NCBI RefSeq assembly: GCF_006440675.2 | Contig: NZ_CP083951.1 | Coordinates: 3,195,501 to 3,259,500, forward strand | DNA from: Mesorhizobium sp. B2-8-5 | Lineage (GTDB): Bacteria; Pseudomonadota; Alphaproteobacteria; Rhizobiales; Rhizobiaceae | Direction of reading: 5' to 3' | DNA length: 64,000 nt | In this document: positions 8,915 through 16,173 of the stretch, piece by piece | How positions within the stretch are numbered: position 1 is the stretch's first letter | Layout: every line of letters starts with the position of its first letter | The notes under the pieces: generated by a model | The model's input: only the letters and a program-made list of their open reading frames with translations | Told to the model about the DNA's origin: nothing | Databases searched by the model: none | Made by a program: the position numbers and the translations under genes

Positions 8915-9637
8915 TCACGCCGCAAAGCGCAAACCACCGTCGCAAGTCAGCACCTGCCCGGTCATGAAGCCGTTGGAGACCAGGAAGGCGATCGCCTCGG
9001 CGACGTCCTCGGCGCGGCCGATGCGGCCGACCGGTGTCTTGCCGGCATATTCGGCAAACACCGCCTGCCGCTGATCGTCCGGCAAAAAGTCCCACCAGGG
9101 CGTGTCGATGACGCCGGGCGCCACGACGTTGACGCGCAGCGGCTTCAGCTCGACAGCCAGGATCGGCGCGACGGTGAGCAGCATGCCGTTGATGGCGCCG
9201 ATGCCGGCGACGCCGGGCACTGCAATCTGCGCCGAGACGGCCGAGATGAAGGTGACCGATCCGGCCTTGTTCATGGTCGGCAGGGCCGCCTGCAGACAGG
9301 ACAATTGCGGCCGGATCTTTTCCTCGACGCCGCTGCCGATATCGGCGAGGTCGAGCGTCGCGAACGGCCCCAATCCCTTGCCGCCGCTCGCGGCGAGGAC
9401 CAGGTGATCGAACGGCCCGAGACCATCGAAGAAATGCCGGACCTCGTCCGGCTTCGTCGCGTCAAAGGCGGCCTTGCCGACGGTGCCATCAAGGGTCTTC
9501 CACGCGCTCTTCAGCTTCTCCTCGTTGCGGCCGGTGATGGTCACTTTCATGGTGGGGCCGACCAGCCGTTTGGCCGTGGCAAGGCCGATGCCGGATGAGC
9601 CGCCGATGATGACGCAATGTTCGATGGTCTCGCTCAT
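8915..9637 (-). CDS. Short-chain dehydrogenase/reductase lacking the catalytic Tyr-Lys pair
   Basis: The 240-residue protein has the SDR fold: the cofactor motif GGSSGIG near residue 12, the strand FISAVSAQ with the catalytic-type serine near residue 132, and the VNVVAPGVIDTPWW segment. Where classical SDRs have YxxxK, this protein reads GIGAINGMLL, so both Tyr and Lys are missing. It may be a catalytically altered or non-catalytic member. Its start overlaps the stop of the SDR gene at 9634 (ATGA), so the two form an operon, probably controlled by the divergent XRE regulator. Confidence 0.85.
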   Translation of the reverse strand: MSETIEHCVIIGGSSGIGLATAKRLVGPTMKVTITGRNEEKLKSAWKTLDGTVGKAAFDATKPDEVRHFFDGLGPFDHLVLAASGGKGLGPFATLDLADIGSGVEEKIRPQLSCLQAALPTMNKAGSVTFISAVSAQIAVPGVAGIGAINGMLLTVAPILAVELKPLRVNVVAPGVIDTPWWDFLPDDQRQAVFAEYAGKTPVGRIGRAEDVAEAIAFLVSNGFMTGQVLTCDGGLRFAA

Positions 9638-10479
9638 GAATGTTGTTCCTTGGATTTGGAGGATGGACGCTCGATCAGTTCGAGGCTCAAGGTCCGCAAC
9701 CGGCGGCGGGCTTTTTCGTCATAGGCCTGGGCCTCGGCGCGCGATTCCCGCTGGCCGTCGAAGTAGCGGCCGCTGCGTCCTTCGAGCGCCGGCGACGCGG
9801 CGAGGTTGAGAATGGCGTCGGCGCCGGTCTCGACCGAGCTCCACGGCGTGACGCCGGCCTGCCGGACCATGGTGGTGTCCATGTAGCTTGCCGGGTGCAA
9901 GGCGTTGACGCTGACGCCCGTGCCATCGAGCTGCTGAGCCAGGTCGACGGTGAACAGGATCTGCGCCAGCTTGCTCTGGCAGTAGGCGCGCACGCCGCTG
10001 TAGCCATGCGTCAGCATCACGTCGTCGAAGTCGATCGCCTGCTGGCCGGCCGAGGCGACATTGACGATGCGCGCCGGCGCGCTTGCCTTGATGAGCGGCA
10101 AGAGTTCCGAGGTCAGCAGGAAACCGGCGAGATAGTTGACGGCGAAGCGCAGTTCATAGCCATCAATGCTGACCTGCCGCTTCGCGCCCTGGCCGCCGGT
10201 GCCGACGCCGGCATTGTTGATCAGGATGTCGAGCCGGTCGGTCCTTGCGCGCACGGCTTCGGCGAGGCGGCGTACTTCGACAAGCGAAGCGAGGTCGGCT
10301 GCGAGAAATTCGGCTTTGCCGCCTTTTGCTTCTATGGCGGCCGCGGTCGCCTTGCCGCGTCCTTCGTCGCGGCCGTGCACCAGCACGCGCGCGCCGGCGG
10401 CGCCGAGCCTTTCGGCGACCACGCGGCCGACGCCGTCGGTCGAGCCGGTGACGAGAATGGTTTTGTCCTTGAGTTCCAT
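9634..10479 (-). CDS. Short-chain dehydrogenase/reductase (retinol dehydrogenase-like)
   Basis: This 281-residue SDR begins MELKDKTILVTGSTDGVG, with the cofactor motif TGSTDGVG. It has LDILINNAGVG in the central region and the catalytic VNVASAG...YCQSK set, so Ser, Tyr and Lys are all intact. The shape fits the broad retinol/protochlorophyllide-type SDRs acting on an unknown carbonyl or alcohol with NADP(H). The ATG at 10479 has an excellent AAGGAGG site upstream and is preferred to the ORF start at 10512. It is first in a two-gene operon, divergent from the XRE regulator. Confidence 0.88.
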   Translation of the reverse strand: MELKDKTILVTGSTDGVGRVVAERLGAAGARVLVHGRDEGRGKATAAAIEAKGGKAEFLAADLASLVEVRRLAEAVRARTDRLDILINNAGVGTGGQGAKRQVSIDGYELRFAVNYLAGFLLTSELLPLIKASAPARIVNVASAGQQAIDFDDVMLTHGYSGVRAYCQSKLAQILFTVDLAQQLDGTGVSVNALHPASYMDTTMVRQAGVTPWSSVETGADAILNLAASPALEGRSGRYFDGQRESRAEAQAYDEKARRRLRTLSLELIERPSSKSKEQHS

Positions 10480-10570
10480 GTTCAGAGCCTCCTTGCGCTG
10501 CTCTGAACGCAAAGATGGGACACGGCGCGAGGCTTAAACAGTTCAAACTTTATCCTGGTATCGGTACTGC

Positions 10571-10576
10571 TATAAT
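10571..10576 (+). promoter_or_regulatory. Candidate -10 element of the XRE regulator, possibly leaderless transcript
   Basis: A consensus TATAAT ends 6 bases before the ATG at 10583. Transcription would then start at or next to the start codon, and no Shine-Dalgarno sequence is seen. The matching -35 is weak, so this remains a candidate. Confidence 0.35.
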
Positions 10577-10582
10577 AGATGC

Positions 10583-11455
10583 ATGGATGCCATCGCCCAT
10601 TCCCCCGAAGATCACCGCCGGCGCGAGCTCGGCGCCTTCCTGCGTTCCCGCCGCGAGCGGCTTTCGCCCTCGGAGACCGGCATCGCCGCCGGTCAGCGAC
10701 GGCGCACGCCCGGGCTGAGGCGCGAGGAGGTGGCGATGATCGCCGGCGTCGGCACGACCTGGTACACGTGGCTGGAACAGGGCAGGGACGTGCGTCCTTC
10801 GGTCGAGGTGCTGACAGCGCTCTGCCAGGCATTGCGGCTTGACGGCGCCGAGCAGCGGCATTTGTTCACGCTCGCCGGCCGCCAGCAACCGGAGCGGCGG
10901 CGCATCGTACAGGTAAAGGTCGAGGGACCGTTGCTGCACATGCTGCAGAGCCTTGTGCTGCAGCCCGCCTATGTCGTCGGCCCGCGCTGGGACGTGCTGG
11001 CCTGGAACGACGCGGCCGTCGCCATCTTCGGCGACTACGGCCTGCTGGAGGGCGATGCCCGCAACATCCTCCACGGCGTGTTCACCGATCCGCACCGGCG
11101 GCATCTGCTGGTGGACTGGGAACAGCTGGCGCGCGCAACCCTTGCCGCGTTCCGCGCCGAGAGCGCGAAATACACCGGCGATCCGGACTTCGAGCGGCTG
11201 ATCGCGCTGATGATGCGCTCAAGTCCCGAATTCCGCGAGTGGTGGCCGCAGCGCGATGTCGTGCATCGGCTCTCCGGCCTGAAGCATCTGCGCCATCCGA
11301 TCGCCGGCGCCATGACGTTCGAACATATGAGCCTGTCGATCGACGACGGCTCGGACATGCGATTGATCGTCTACACGCCGCTTGCCGAGCAGAACTCGGT
11401 TGTGAAGCTCAAGAAGCTGCTCGACGACCTTCCGACCGAGCGGCGCAGCGCCTGA
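10583..11455 (+). CDS. XRE family regulator with MmyB-like ligand-binding domain
   Basis: The 290-residue protein has an N-terminal helix-turn-helix (about residues 14-90). The sequence RRRTPGLRREEVAMIAGVG then TWYTWLEQGR is the standard start of this actinobacterial and rhizobial regulator group. The MmyB-like PAS-type domain follows (about residues 105-280), with the motif VGPRWDVLAWNDAA. Members are usually divergent from an SDR or other oxidoreductase gene and repress it until a small molecule, probably a lipid-like one, binds. The same arrangement is present here. Confidence 0.9.
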   Translation: MDAIAHSPEDHRRRELGAFLRSRRERLSPSETGIAAGQRRRTPGLRREEVAMIAGVGTTWYTWLEQGRDVRPSVEVLTALCQALRLDGAEQRHLFTLAGRQQPERRRIVQVKVEGPLLHMLQSLVLQPAYVVGPRWDVLAWNDAAVAIFGDYGLLEGDARNILHGVFTDPHRRHLLVDWEQLARATLAAFRAESAKYTGDPDFERLIALMMRSSPEFREWWPQRDVVHRLSGLKHLRHPIAGAMTFEHMSLSIDDGSDMRLIVYTPLAEQNSVVKLKKLLDDLPTERRSA

Positions 11456-11477
11456 GGTTGGCTGACGGCACGCCTCG

Positions 11478-11665
11478 GCTTCGTCATCCACGGGCGCAGC
11501 GGGAGCGAAGCGGACGCGGAGACCCGAGGATCCATTCCGTTACTTTTGCGATGGAGTGCAGCGGTGCAGAATTCTGCACCGTAGCGGCGCTCCGAGATCA
11601 CGGAATGGATCCTCGGGTCTGCGCCGCGTCGCTTCGCTCCTTGCTTCGCCCGTGGATGACGAAGC
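11478..11665. repeat. 188-bp intergenic inverted-repeat element
   Basis: The left arm (11478-11540, GCTTCGTCATCCACGGGCG...) is mirrored by the right arm (11600-11665, ...CGCCCGTGGATGACGAAGC), with the inner arms GATCCATTCCGT and ACGGAATGGATC. The 59-base centre contains its own small palindrome GGTGCAGAATTCTGCACC. It lies between the convergent XRE and TetR genes and is likely a non-autonomous mobile or REP-type element. Confidence 0.65.
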
Positions 11666-11709
11666 TGAGGGGCGCCTCGGCTAATCTCCACGGGTCGGCA
11701 GGTCGTTCG

Positions 11710-12351
11710 CTAGCCCTTCGGCTTCAGCCCATCCAGGAACAGCTGCTCCAGGAAGCGCGCGGCGTCCTCGAAGCGCCCGTCGCCGCCGCGATCGGCGCCG
11801 AGCACGGCGCGGACCTGGACGTCGAAATCGGCATAGTGCTGCGTCGTCGCCCAGATCGAGAAGATCAGGTGCCAGGGATCGGTGCGGGCGATCTTGCCGG
11901 CGCGCATCCAACCCTTGATGACGGTGGCCTTCTCGTCGACCAGGGTCTTCAGTTCACCCTCCAGCATCGGCTTGATGCGCGGCGCACCCTGCAGGATCTC
12001 GTTGGCGAACAGCCGGCTTTCGCGCGGGAAGTCGCGCGCCATTTCGAGCTTTCTGCGGATGTAGCTTCTGAGCTCCGTCAGCGGATCGCCGATGTCGTCG
12101 AGCTCGCGCAGCGGCGCCAGCCAGGTGTCGAGCAGGCGCTGCATCAACGTCTCGTGAATGTCTTCCTTGCGGCGGAAGTAATAGAGAAGGTTCGGCTTCG
12201 ACATGCCGGCGGCTTCGGCGATCTGGTCGATGGTCGAGCCGCGAAAACCGTTGGCGGAGAAGACTTCGAGCGCGGCTTCCAGGATGAGCTCGCGCTTTTC
12301 CTGCTGGATGCGGGTGCGGCGGGGAGCGGAGCTTTCCATCGTGTCCGTCAT
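11710..12351 (-). CDS. TetR family regulator, RutR-like (copy 1)
   Basis: This 213-residue regulator has a TetR helix-turn-helix near residues 25-65 (GSTIDQIAEAAGMSKPNLLYYFRRKE). The C-terminal domain has the WATTQHYADF motif seen in RutR and relatives, where it lines the ligand pocket. RutR of E. coli binds uracil and thymine and controls pyrimidine breakdown. The gene diverges from the beta-alanine:pyruvate transaminase, and a second RutR-like protein lies just beyond that gene. The shared intergenic region has candidate operators. Its ligand may be a pyrimidine or a downstream product. Confidence 0.85.
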   Translation of the reverse strand: MTDTMESSAPRRTRIQQEKRELILEAALEVFSANGFRGSTIDQIAEAAGMSKPNLLYYFRRKEDIHETLMQRLLDTWLAPLRELDDIGDPLTELRSYIRRKLEMARDFPRESRLFANEILQGAPRIKPMLEGELKTLVDEKATVIKGWMRAGKIARTDPWHLIFSIWATTQHYADFDVQVRAVLGADRGGDGRFEDAARFLEQLFLDGLKPKG

Positions 12352-12378
12352 CCTTGCAGGCCGTCTTCGCGTGGGCTC

Positions 12379-12400
12379 TCTGGACCAATTGTCTGGACCA
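12379..12400. promoter_or_regulatory. Direct repeats TCTGGACCA, candidate operator of TetR copy 1
   Basis: Two copies of TCTGGACCA start at 12379 and 12392, 13 bases apart, immediately before the TetR gene. The GGACCA core is close to the RutR half-site TTGACCA. It could be a site for autoregulation. Confidence 0.35.
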
Positions 12401-12483
12401 GTTTTTCCTTGGGCTGTGGAGCGCGATTTCGATGCCGCATTTCCGCTAGTAATCCCTTGACCGCCGACAGGCGGTGCTAACGT

Positions 12484-12499
12484 TTGTCCAACCGGTCAA
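12484..12499 (+). promoter_or_regulatory. RutR-like operator upstream of the transaminase
   Basis: TTGTCCAACCGGTCAA matches the RutR consensus TTGACCANNTGGTCAA at 12 of 14 fixed positions. It lies 79 bases before the transaminase ATG, inside the divergent promoter region shared with TetR copy 1. Confidence 0.5.
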
Positions 12500-12578
12500 A
12501 ATTTTGCGTAGCACGAAAACGCAGCGAAGACCAAGCGTTGGCCGCACCGAAACACGCTTACAAGGGGAAGTCCTGGTC

Positions 12579-13907
12579 ATGTCCAACCGGCTGAAAGTCA
12601 CGCCGAACGATCTCAGCGCATTCTGGATGCCGTTCACGGCAAACCGGCAGTTCAAGCAGGCGCCGCGCATGTTCGTGTCCGCCAAGGACATGCACTACAC
12701 GACCAGCGACGGCCGCAAGGTGCTGGACGGCACCGCGGGCCTGTGGTGCGTGAACGCCGGCCACTGCCGGCCGAAGATCACCGAGGCGATCCAGAGCCAG
12801 GCCGCCGAGCTCGACTATGCGCCGGCCTTCCAGATGGGCCACCCGATCGTGTTCGAACTGGCGAACCGCTTGGTCGACATCGCGCCCAAGGGCATGGACC
12901 ATGTCTTCTTCACCAATTCCGGTTCGGAATCGGTCGAGACCGCGCTGAAGATGGCGATCGCCTATCACCGGGTCAGGGGCGAGGGCTCGCGCACCCGCCT
13001 CATCGGCCGCGAGCGCGGCTATCACGGCGTCAATTTCGGCGGCATCTCGGTCGGTGGCATCGTCTCCAACCGCAAGATGTTCGGCACGCTGCTCGGCGGC
13101 GTCGACCACCTGCCGCACACGCACCTGCCGGAGAAGAACGCCTTCTCGAAGGGCGTGCCCGAGCATGGCGCCGAGCTCGCCAATGAGCTTGAGCGTCTCG
13201 TCACCCTGCATGACGCTTCGACCATCGCCGCCGTCATCGTCGAGCCGGTCGCCGGCTCCACCGGCGTCATCCTGCCGCCGAAGGGCTATCTGCAGAAGCT
13301 TCGGGAAATCTGCACCAAGCACGGCATATTGTTGATTTTCGATGAAGTGATCACCGGCTTCGGCCGTCTCGGCGCGCCGTTCGCGGCCGACTATTTCGGC
13401 GTCACGCCGGATATCATGACCACGGCCAAGGGCGTGTCGAACGGCGTCATCCCGATGGGCGCGGTGTTCGTCAAGAAGGAGATCCACGACGCCTTCATGA
13501 CCGGCCCGGAGCACATGATCGAGTTCTTCCACGGCTACACCTATTCGGGCAATCCGATCGCCTGCGCCGCGGCGCTCGGCACGCTGGACACCTACAAGGA
13601 AGAGGGCCTGTTGACGCGCGGCGAGGAACTTGCGCCCTACTGGGAAGATGCGCTGCATTCGCTGAAGGGCGAGCCGCATGTCATCGACATCCGCAACATC
13701 GGCCTGATCGGTGCGATCGAGCTGGCGCCGATCGCCGGCAGCCCGACCAAGCGGGCGTTCTCCGCCTTCGTCAAGGCGTTCGAGCGCGGCGCGCTGATCC
13801 GCACCACCGGCGACATCATCGCGCTGTCGCCGCCGCTGATCATCACCAAGGGCCAGATCAACGAGCTGATCGACCATGTTCGCGATGTGCTGAGGTCGAT
13901 CGACTGA
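12579..13907 (+). CDS. Beta-alanine:pyruvate transaminase (class III aminotransferase)
   Basis: This is a 442-residue fold-type I PLP enzyme, the usual length for omega-amino acid:pyruvate transaminases. The PLP-contacting aspartate is in FDEVITGFGR (residue 255) and the Schiff-base lysine is in TTAKGVSNG (Lys284). The opening SAFWMPFTANRQFKQAPRM is typical of beta-alanine:pyruvate members. It would move the amino group of beta-alanine (or 3-aminoisobutyrate from thymine) to pyruvate, giving malonate or methylmalonate semialdehyde: the last nitrogen-releasing step of reductive pyrimidine degradation. The ATG at 12579 is used rather than the upstream in-frame start, which would run through the operator region. 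Confidence 0.9.
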   Translation: MSNRLKVTPNDLSAFWMPFTANRQFKQAPRMFVSAKDMHYTTSDGRKVLDGTAGLWCVNAGHCRPKITEAIQSQAAELDYAPAFQMGHPIVFELANRLVDIAPKGMDHVFFTNSGSESVETALKMAIAYHRVRGEGSRTRLIGRERGYHGVNFGGISVGGIVSNRKMFGTLLGGVDHLPHTHLPEKNAFSKGVPEHGAELANELERLVTLHDASTIAAVIVEPVAGSTGVILPPKGYLQKLREICTKHGILLIFDEVITGFGRLGAPFAADYFGVTPDIMTTAKGVSNGVIPMGAVFVKKEIHDAFMTGPEHMIEFFHGYTYSGNPIACAAALGTLDTYKEEGLLTRGEELAPYWEDALHSLKGEPHVIDIRNIGLIGAIELAPIAGSPTKRAFSAFVKAFERGALIRTTGDIIALSPPLIITKGQINELIDHVRDVLRSID

Positions 13908-13998
13908 CAAGCCGGAGCGGGCACCCTGCCGTGGAGGGCAGGGTGTCCGCAAAGCCGCTGGCTGAGGTCGACGCCGCGGCGCCGACCTTCGGTGTGAT

Positions 13999-14637
13999 TC
14001 AGGCAGGCTGCGCGCCGATGCCCGTCAGGATCACCCGCTTGATGTTTTCCTTGGCCTCCCGCCATTGCCGGTCGGAGAGCGACTTGCCGCCGTTCAGCGT
14101 CTCGATCTGGTGGCCGAAATCGGCGTAATGCTGGGTCGTGGCCCAGAGCATGTAGAGGAGGTGACGCGGGTCCACCGGGTCCATCTTGCCCTCCTCGATC
14201 CAGCGCCTGATGATCTCGACGCGGCCGTCGGTCCATTCGCGCAGCGTCGATTCCATGTAGTCCTGCAGCACCGGCGCGCCGTGCATCACTTCCGAGGCCC
14301 AGACCTTCGAGCCGTCTGGGTGGCGACGCGATATTTCCATCTTGGCGTCGATATAGGCGCTGATGCCGTCCACCGGGCCGCGCGCCGCGTCGAAGCAATT
14401 GGCCGCCTGCAGCCAGATCTCGAAAATGTTCTGGACGACGGACCGGTAGAGCTCTTCCTTGGTGGCGAAATAATAGTGGAGATTTGCCTTGGGCAGGCCC
14501 GCCAGGTCGGCGATCAACTGCATCGTGGCCCCACCGAACCCGGCTTCCGCGAACACCTTTTCGGCGGCGAGCAGGATGGCTTTTTCATTCTCCCGCCTTA
14601 TGTCCTGTCGCCGCATGGGACGGCTGGGTTCGGTCAT
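13999..14637 (-). CDS. rutR: TetR family regulator, RutR-like (copy 2)
   Basis: The 212-residue protein has a TetR helix-turn-helix near residues 30-70 (GATMQLIADLAGLPKANLHYYFATKEE) and a C-terminal domain with LLYMLWATTQHYADFGHQ. This matches RutR more closely than copy 1. RutR represses pyrimidine catabolic genes and is released by uracil or thymine. The gene is divergent from the N-carbamoyl-beta-alanine amidohydrolase gene, and two palindromes that resemble the RutR consensus lie between them. The start at 14637 was chosen because it begins the conserved protein; the open frame upstream runs through the operators. Confidence 0.8.
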   Translation of the reverse strand: MTEPSRPMRRQDIRRENEKAILLAAEKVFAEAGFGGATMQLIADLAGLPKANLHYYFATKEELYRSVVQNIFEIWLQAANCFDAARGPVDGISAYIDAKMEISRRHPDGSKVWASEVMHGAPVLQDYMESTLREWTDGRVEIIRRWIEEGKMDPVDPRHLLYMLWATTQHYADFGHQIETLNGGKSLSDRQWREAKENIKRVILTGIGAQPA

Positions 14638-14656
14638 GTCTCCCCCAAGATTCTCG

Positions 14657-14672
14657 TTGACCGCTTGGTCAG
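14657..14672. promoter_or_regulatory. RutR-like operator 1 (divergent region)
   Basis: TTGACCGCTTGGTCAG is close to the RutR consensus TTGACCANNTGGTCAA (12 of 14 fixed positions). It lies 19 bases from the TetR copy 2 start codon and 86 bases before the amidohydrolase ATG. Confidence 0.6.
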
Positions 14673-14689
14673 CTTGTGTAGTCTGAAAG

Positions 14690-14705
14690 CTGACCATACG
14701 GTCAG
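14690..14705. promoter_or_regulatory. RutR-like operator 2 (divergent region)
   Basis: CTGACCATACGGTCAG is a second palindrome of the same class, 33 bases from the first when start positions are compared, i.e. about three helical turns, so both would lie on one face of the DNA. Confidence 0.55.
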
Positions 14706-14758
14706 GATGCAAACCACTCAAGGGGCGACAAGACCCCTGGTGAAAATGGGAACCGCAA

Positions 14759-16009
14759 ATGGCCGCACCCGGCGAAAATCTGCGAATCAATTCAGACCGT
14801 TTGTGGGATTCCATCATGGAGATGGCGAAGATCGGCCCCGGCATCGCCGGCGGCAACAATCGCCAGACCGTGACCGACGAGGATGGCGAGGGTCGCCATC
14901 TGTTCAAGCGCTGGTGCGATGCCGCCGGGCTCGAAATGGGCGTCGACGAGATGGGCACCATGTTTGCCCGCCGCGAAGGCAGCGATCCCAGCCTGCCGCC
15001 GGTCTATGTCGGCAGCCATCTCGACACGCAGCCGACCGGCGGCAAGTATGACGGCGTGCTCGGCGTTCTGGGCGGGCTGGAGGTCGTGCGCTCGCTCAAC
15101 GATCTCGGCATCAAGACAAGGCATCCGATCGTCGTCACCAACTGGACGAACGAGGAAGGCGCGCGCTTCGCGCCGGCGATGATGGCGTCCGGCGTGTTCG
15201 CCGGCGTGCTCGACCAGGCCGACGTCTACCAGCATGTCGACAAGGACGGCAAGAAGTTCGGCGAGGAGCTCGAGCGCATCGGCTGGAGGGGCACCGAGAA
15301 GGTCGGCGACCGCAAGATCCACGCCTTCTTCGAATTGCATATCGAGCAGGGACCGATCCTGGAGGACGAGGGCATCGACATCGGCGTGGTCACCCATGGG
15401 CAGGGCCTCAAATGGCTGCAGGTGACGCTGACCGGCAAGGAAGCGCATACCGGCTCGACGCCGATGCCGAAGCGCCGCAATGCAGGGCTCGGCATGGCGC
15501 GGGTAATCGAGCTGGTGCACGAGATCGCCATGGACTACCAGCCGGACGCCGTCGGCGCGGTCGGCCACATGCAGGCCTATCCGAACTCGCGCAATATCAT
15601 CGCCGGCCGCACGGTCTTCACGATCGACATCCGCTCGCCGGAAAAGGAAGTGCTCGACGCCATGGACGGCCGCATCCGCGAGGGCATCGACACGATCTGC
15701 GACGCGCTCGACATCAAATACGAGATCGAGCAGGTCGGACATTTCGACCCGGTCACCTTCGACAAGAATTGCGTCAAGGCGATCCGCGATGCCGCGGAGC
15801 GGCTGGGCTACACGCACCGCAATATCGTCTCCGGAGCCGGCCACGATGCCTGCTGGATCAACCGCGTCGCGCCGACCGCGATGGTGATGTGCCCCTGCGT
15901 GGATGGCCTGTCTCACAACGAGGCTGAAGAGATCACCAAGGAATGGGCGGCGGCGGGCGCCGACGTGCTGTTCCACGCGGTGGTGGAAACGGCGGGAATC
16001 GTGGAGTGA
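14759..16009 (+). CDS. N-carbamoyl-beta-alanine amidohydrolase (M20 family)
   Basis: The 416-residue zinc hydrolase belongs to the beta-ureidopropionase / allantoate amidohydrolase branch of M20. Metal ligands are visible at His87 (GSHLD), Asp98 (KYDG), Glu133 (NEEGAR), His194 (ELHIEQGP) and His386 (LSHNEAE). It hydrolyses N-carbamoyl-beta-alanine to beta-alanine, CO2 and ammonia. Allantoate or carbamoyl-amino-acid substrates are possible by sequence alone. The flanking transaminase and dihydropyrimidinase decide for the pyrimidine pathway. RutR-like operators precede it. An isolated repeat block separates it from the dihydropyrimidinase gene, 164 bases on. Confidence 0.9.
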   Translation: MAAPGENLRINSDRLWDSIMEMAKIGPGIAGGNNRQTVTDEDGEGRHLFKRWCDAAGLEMGVDEMGTMFARREGSDPSLPPVYVGSHLDTQPTGGKYDGVLGVLGGLEVVRSLNDLGIKTRHPIVVTNWTNEEGARFAPAMMASGVFAGVLDQADVYQHVDKDGKKFGEELERIGWRGTEKVGDRKIHAFFELHIEQGPILEDEGIDIGVVTHGQGLKWLQVTLTGKEAHTGSTPMPKRRNAGLGMARVIELVHEIAMDYQPDAVGAVGHMQAYPNSRNIIAGRTVFTIDIRSPEKEVLDAMDGRIREGIDTICDALDIKYEIEQVGHFDPVTFDKNCVKAIRDAAERLGYTHRNIVSGAGHDACWINRVAPTAMVMCPCVDGLSHNEAEEITKEWAAAGADVLFHAVVETAGIVE

Positions 16010-16015
16010 CCGACT

Positions 16016-16052
16016 AGAGCAATCGCCGTTTCACGGAAACGGCGATTGCTCT
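16016..16052 (+). terminator. Long perfect hairpin after the amidohydrolase gene
   Basis: AGAGCAATCGCCGTTT pairs without mismatch with AAACGGCGATTGCTCT around a five-base loop. No clear T-run follows, so it may be part of the adjacent repeat element; it could also protect or end the upstream transcript. Confidence 0.45.
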
Positions 16053-16056
16053 ATCT

Positions 16057-16118
16057 CTTTGTTTTAACGCAATTTCGGACGGAAAACCGCTTCACACTTT
16101 TCCTGAAATTGCTCTAGA
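16057..16118 (+). repeat. Intergenic repeat, family B copy 1
   Basis: The element has the core ACGCAATTTCGGACGGAAAA then CCGCTTCACACTTTTCCTG and ends AAATTGCTCTAGA. Near-identical copies are at 34931-34990 and, diverged, at 38591-38643. Confidence 0.6.
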
Positions 16119-16173
16119 CCAATCACCTCGCAACGCCGCTCGCAAAGAAGCGCGAAAGAACAGGGGAACAGAT

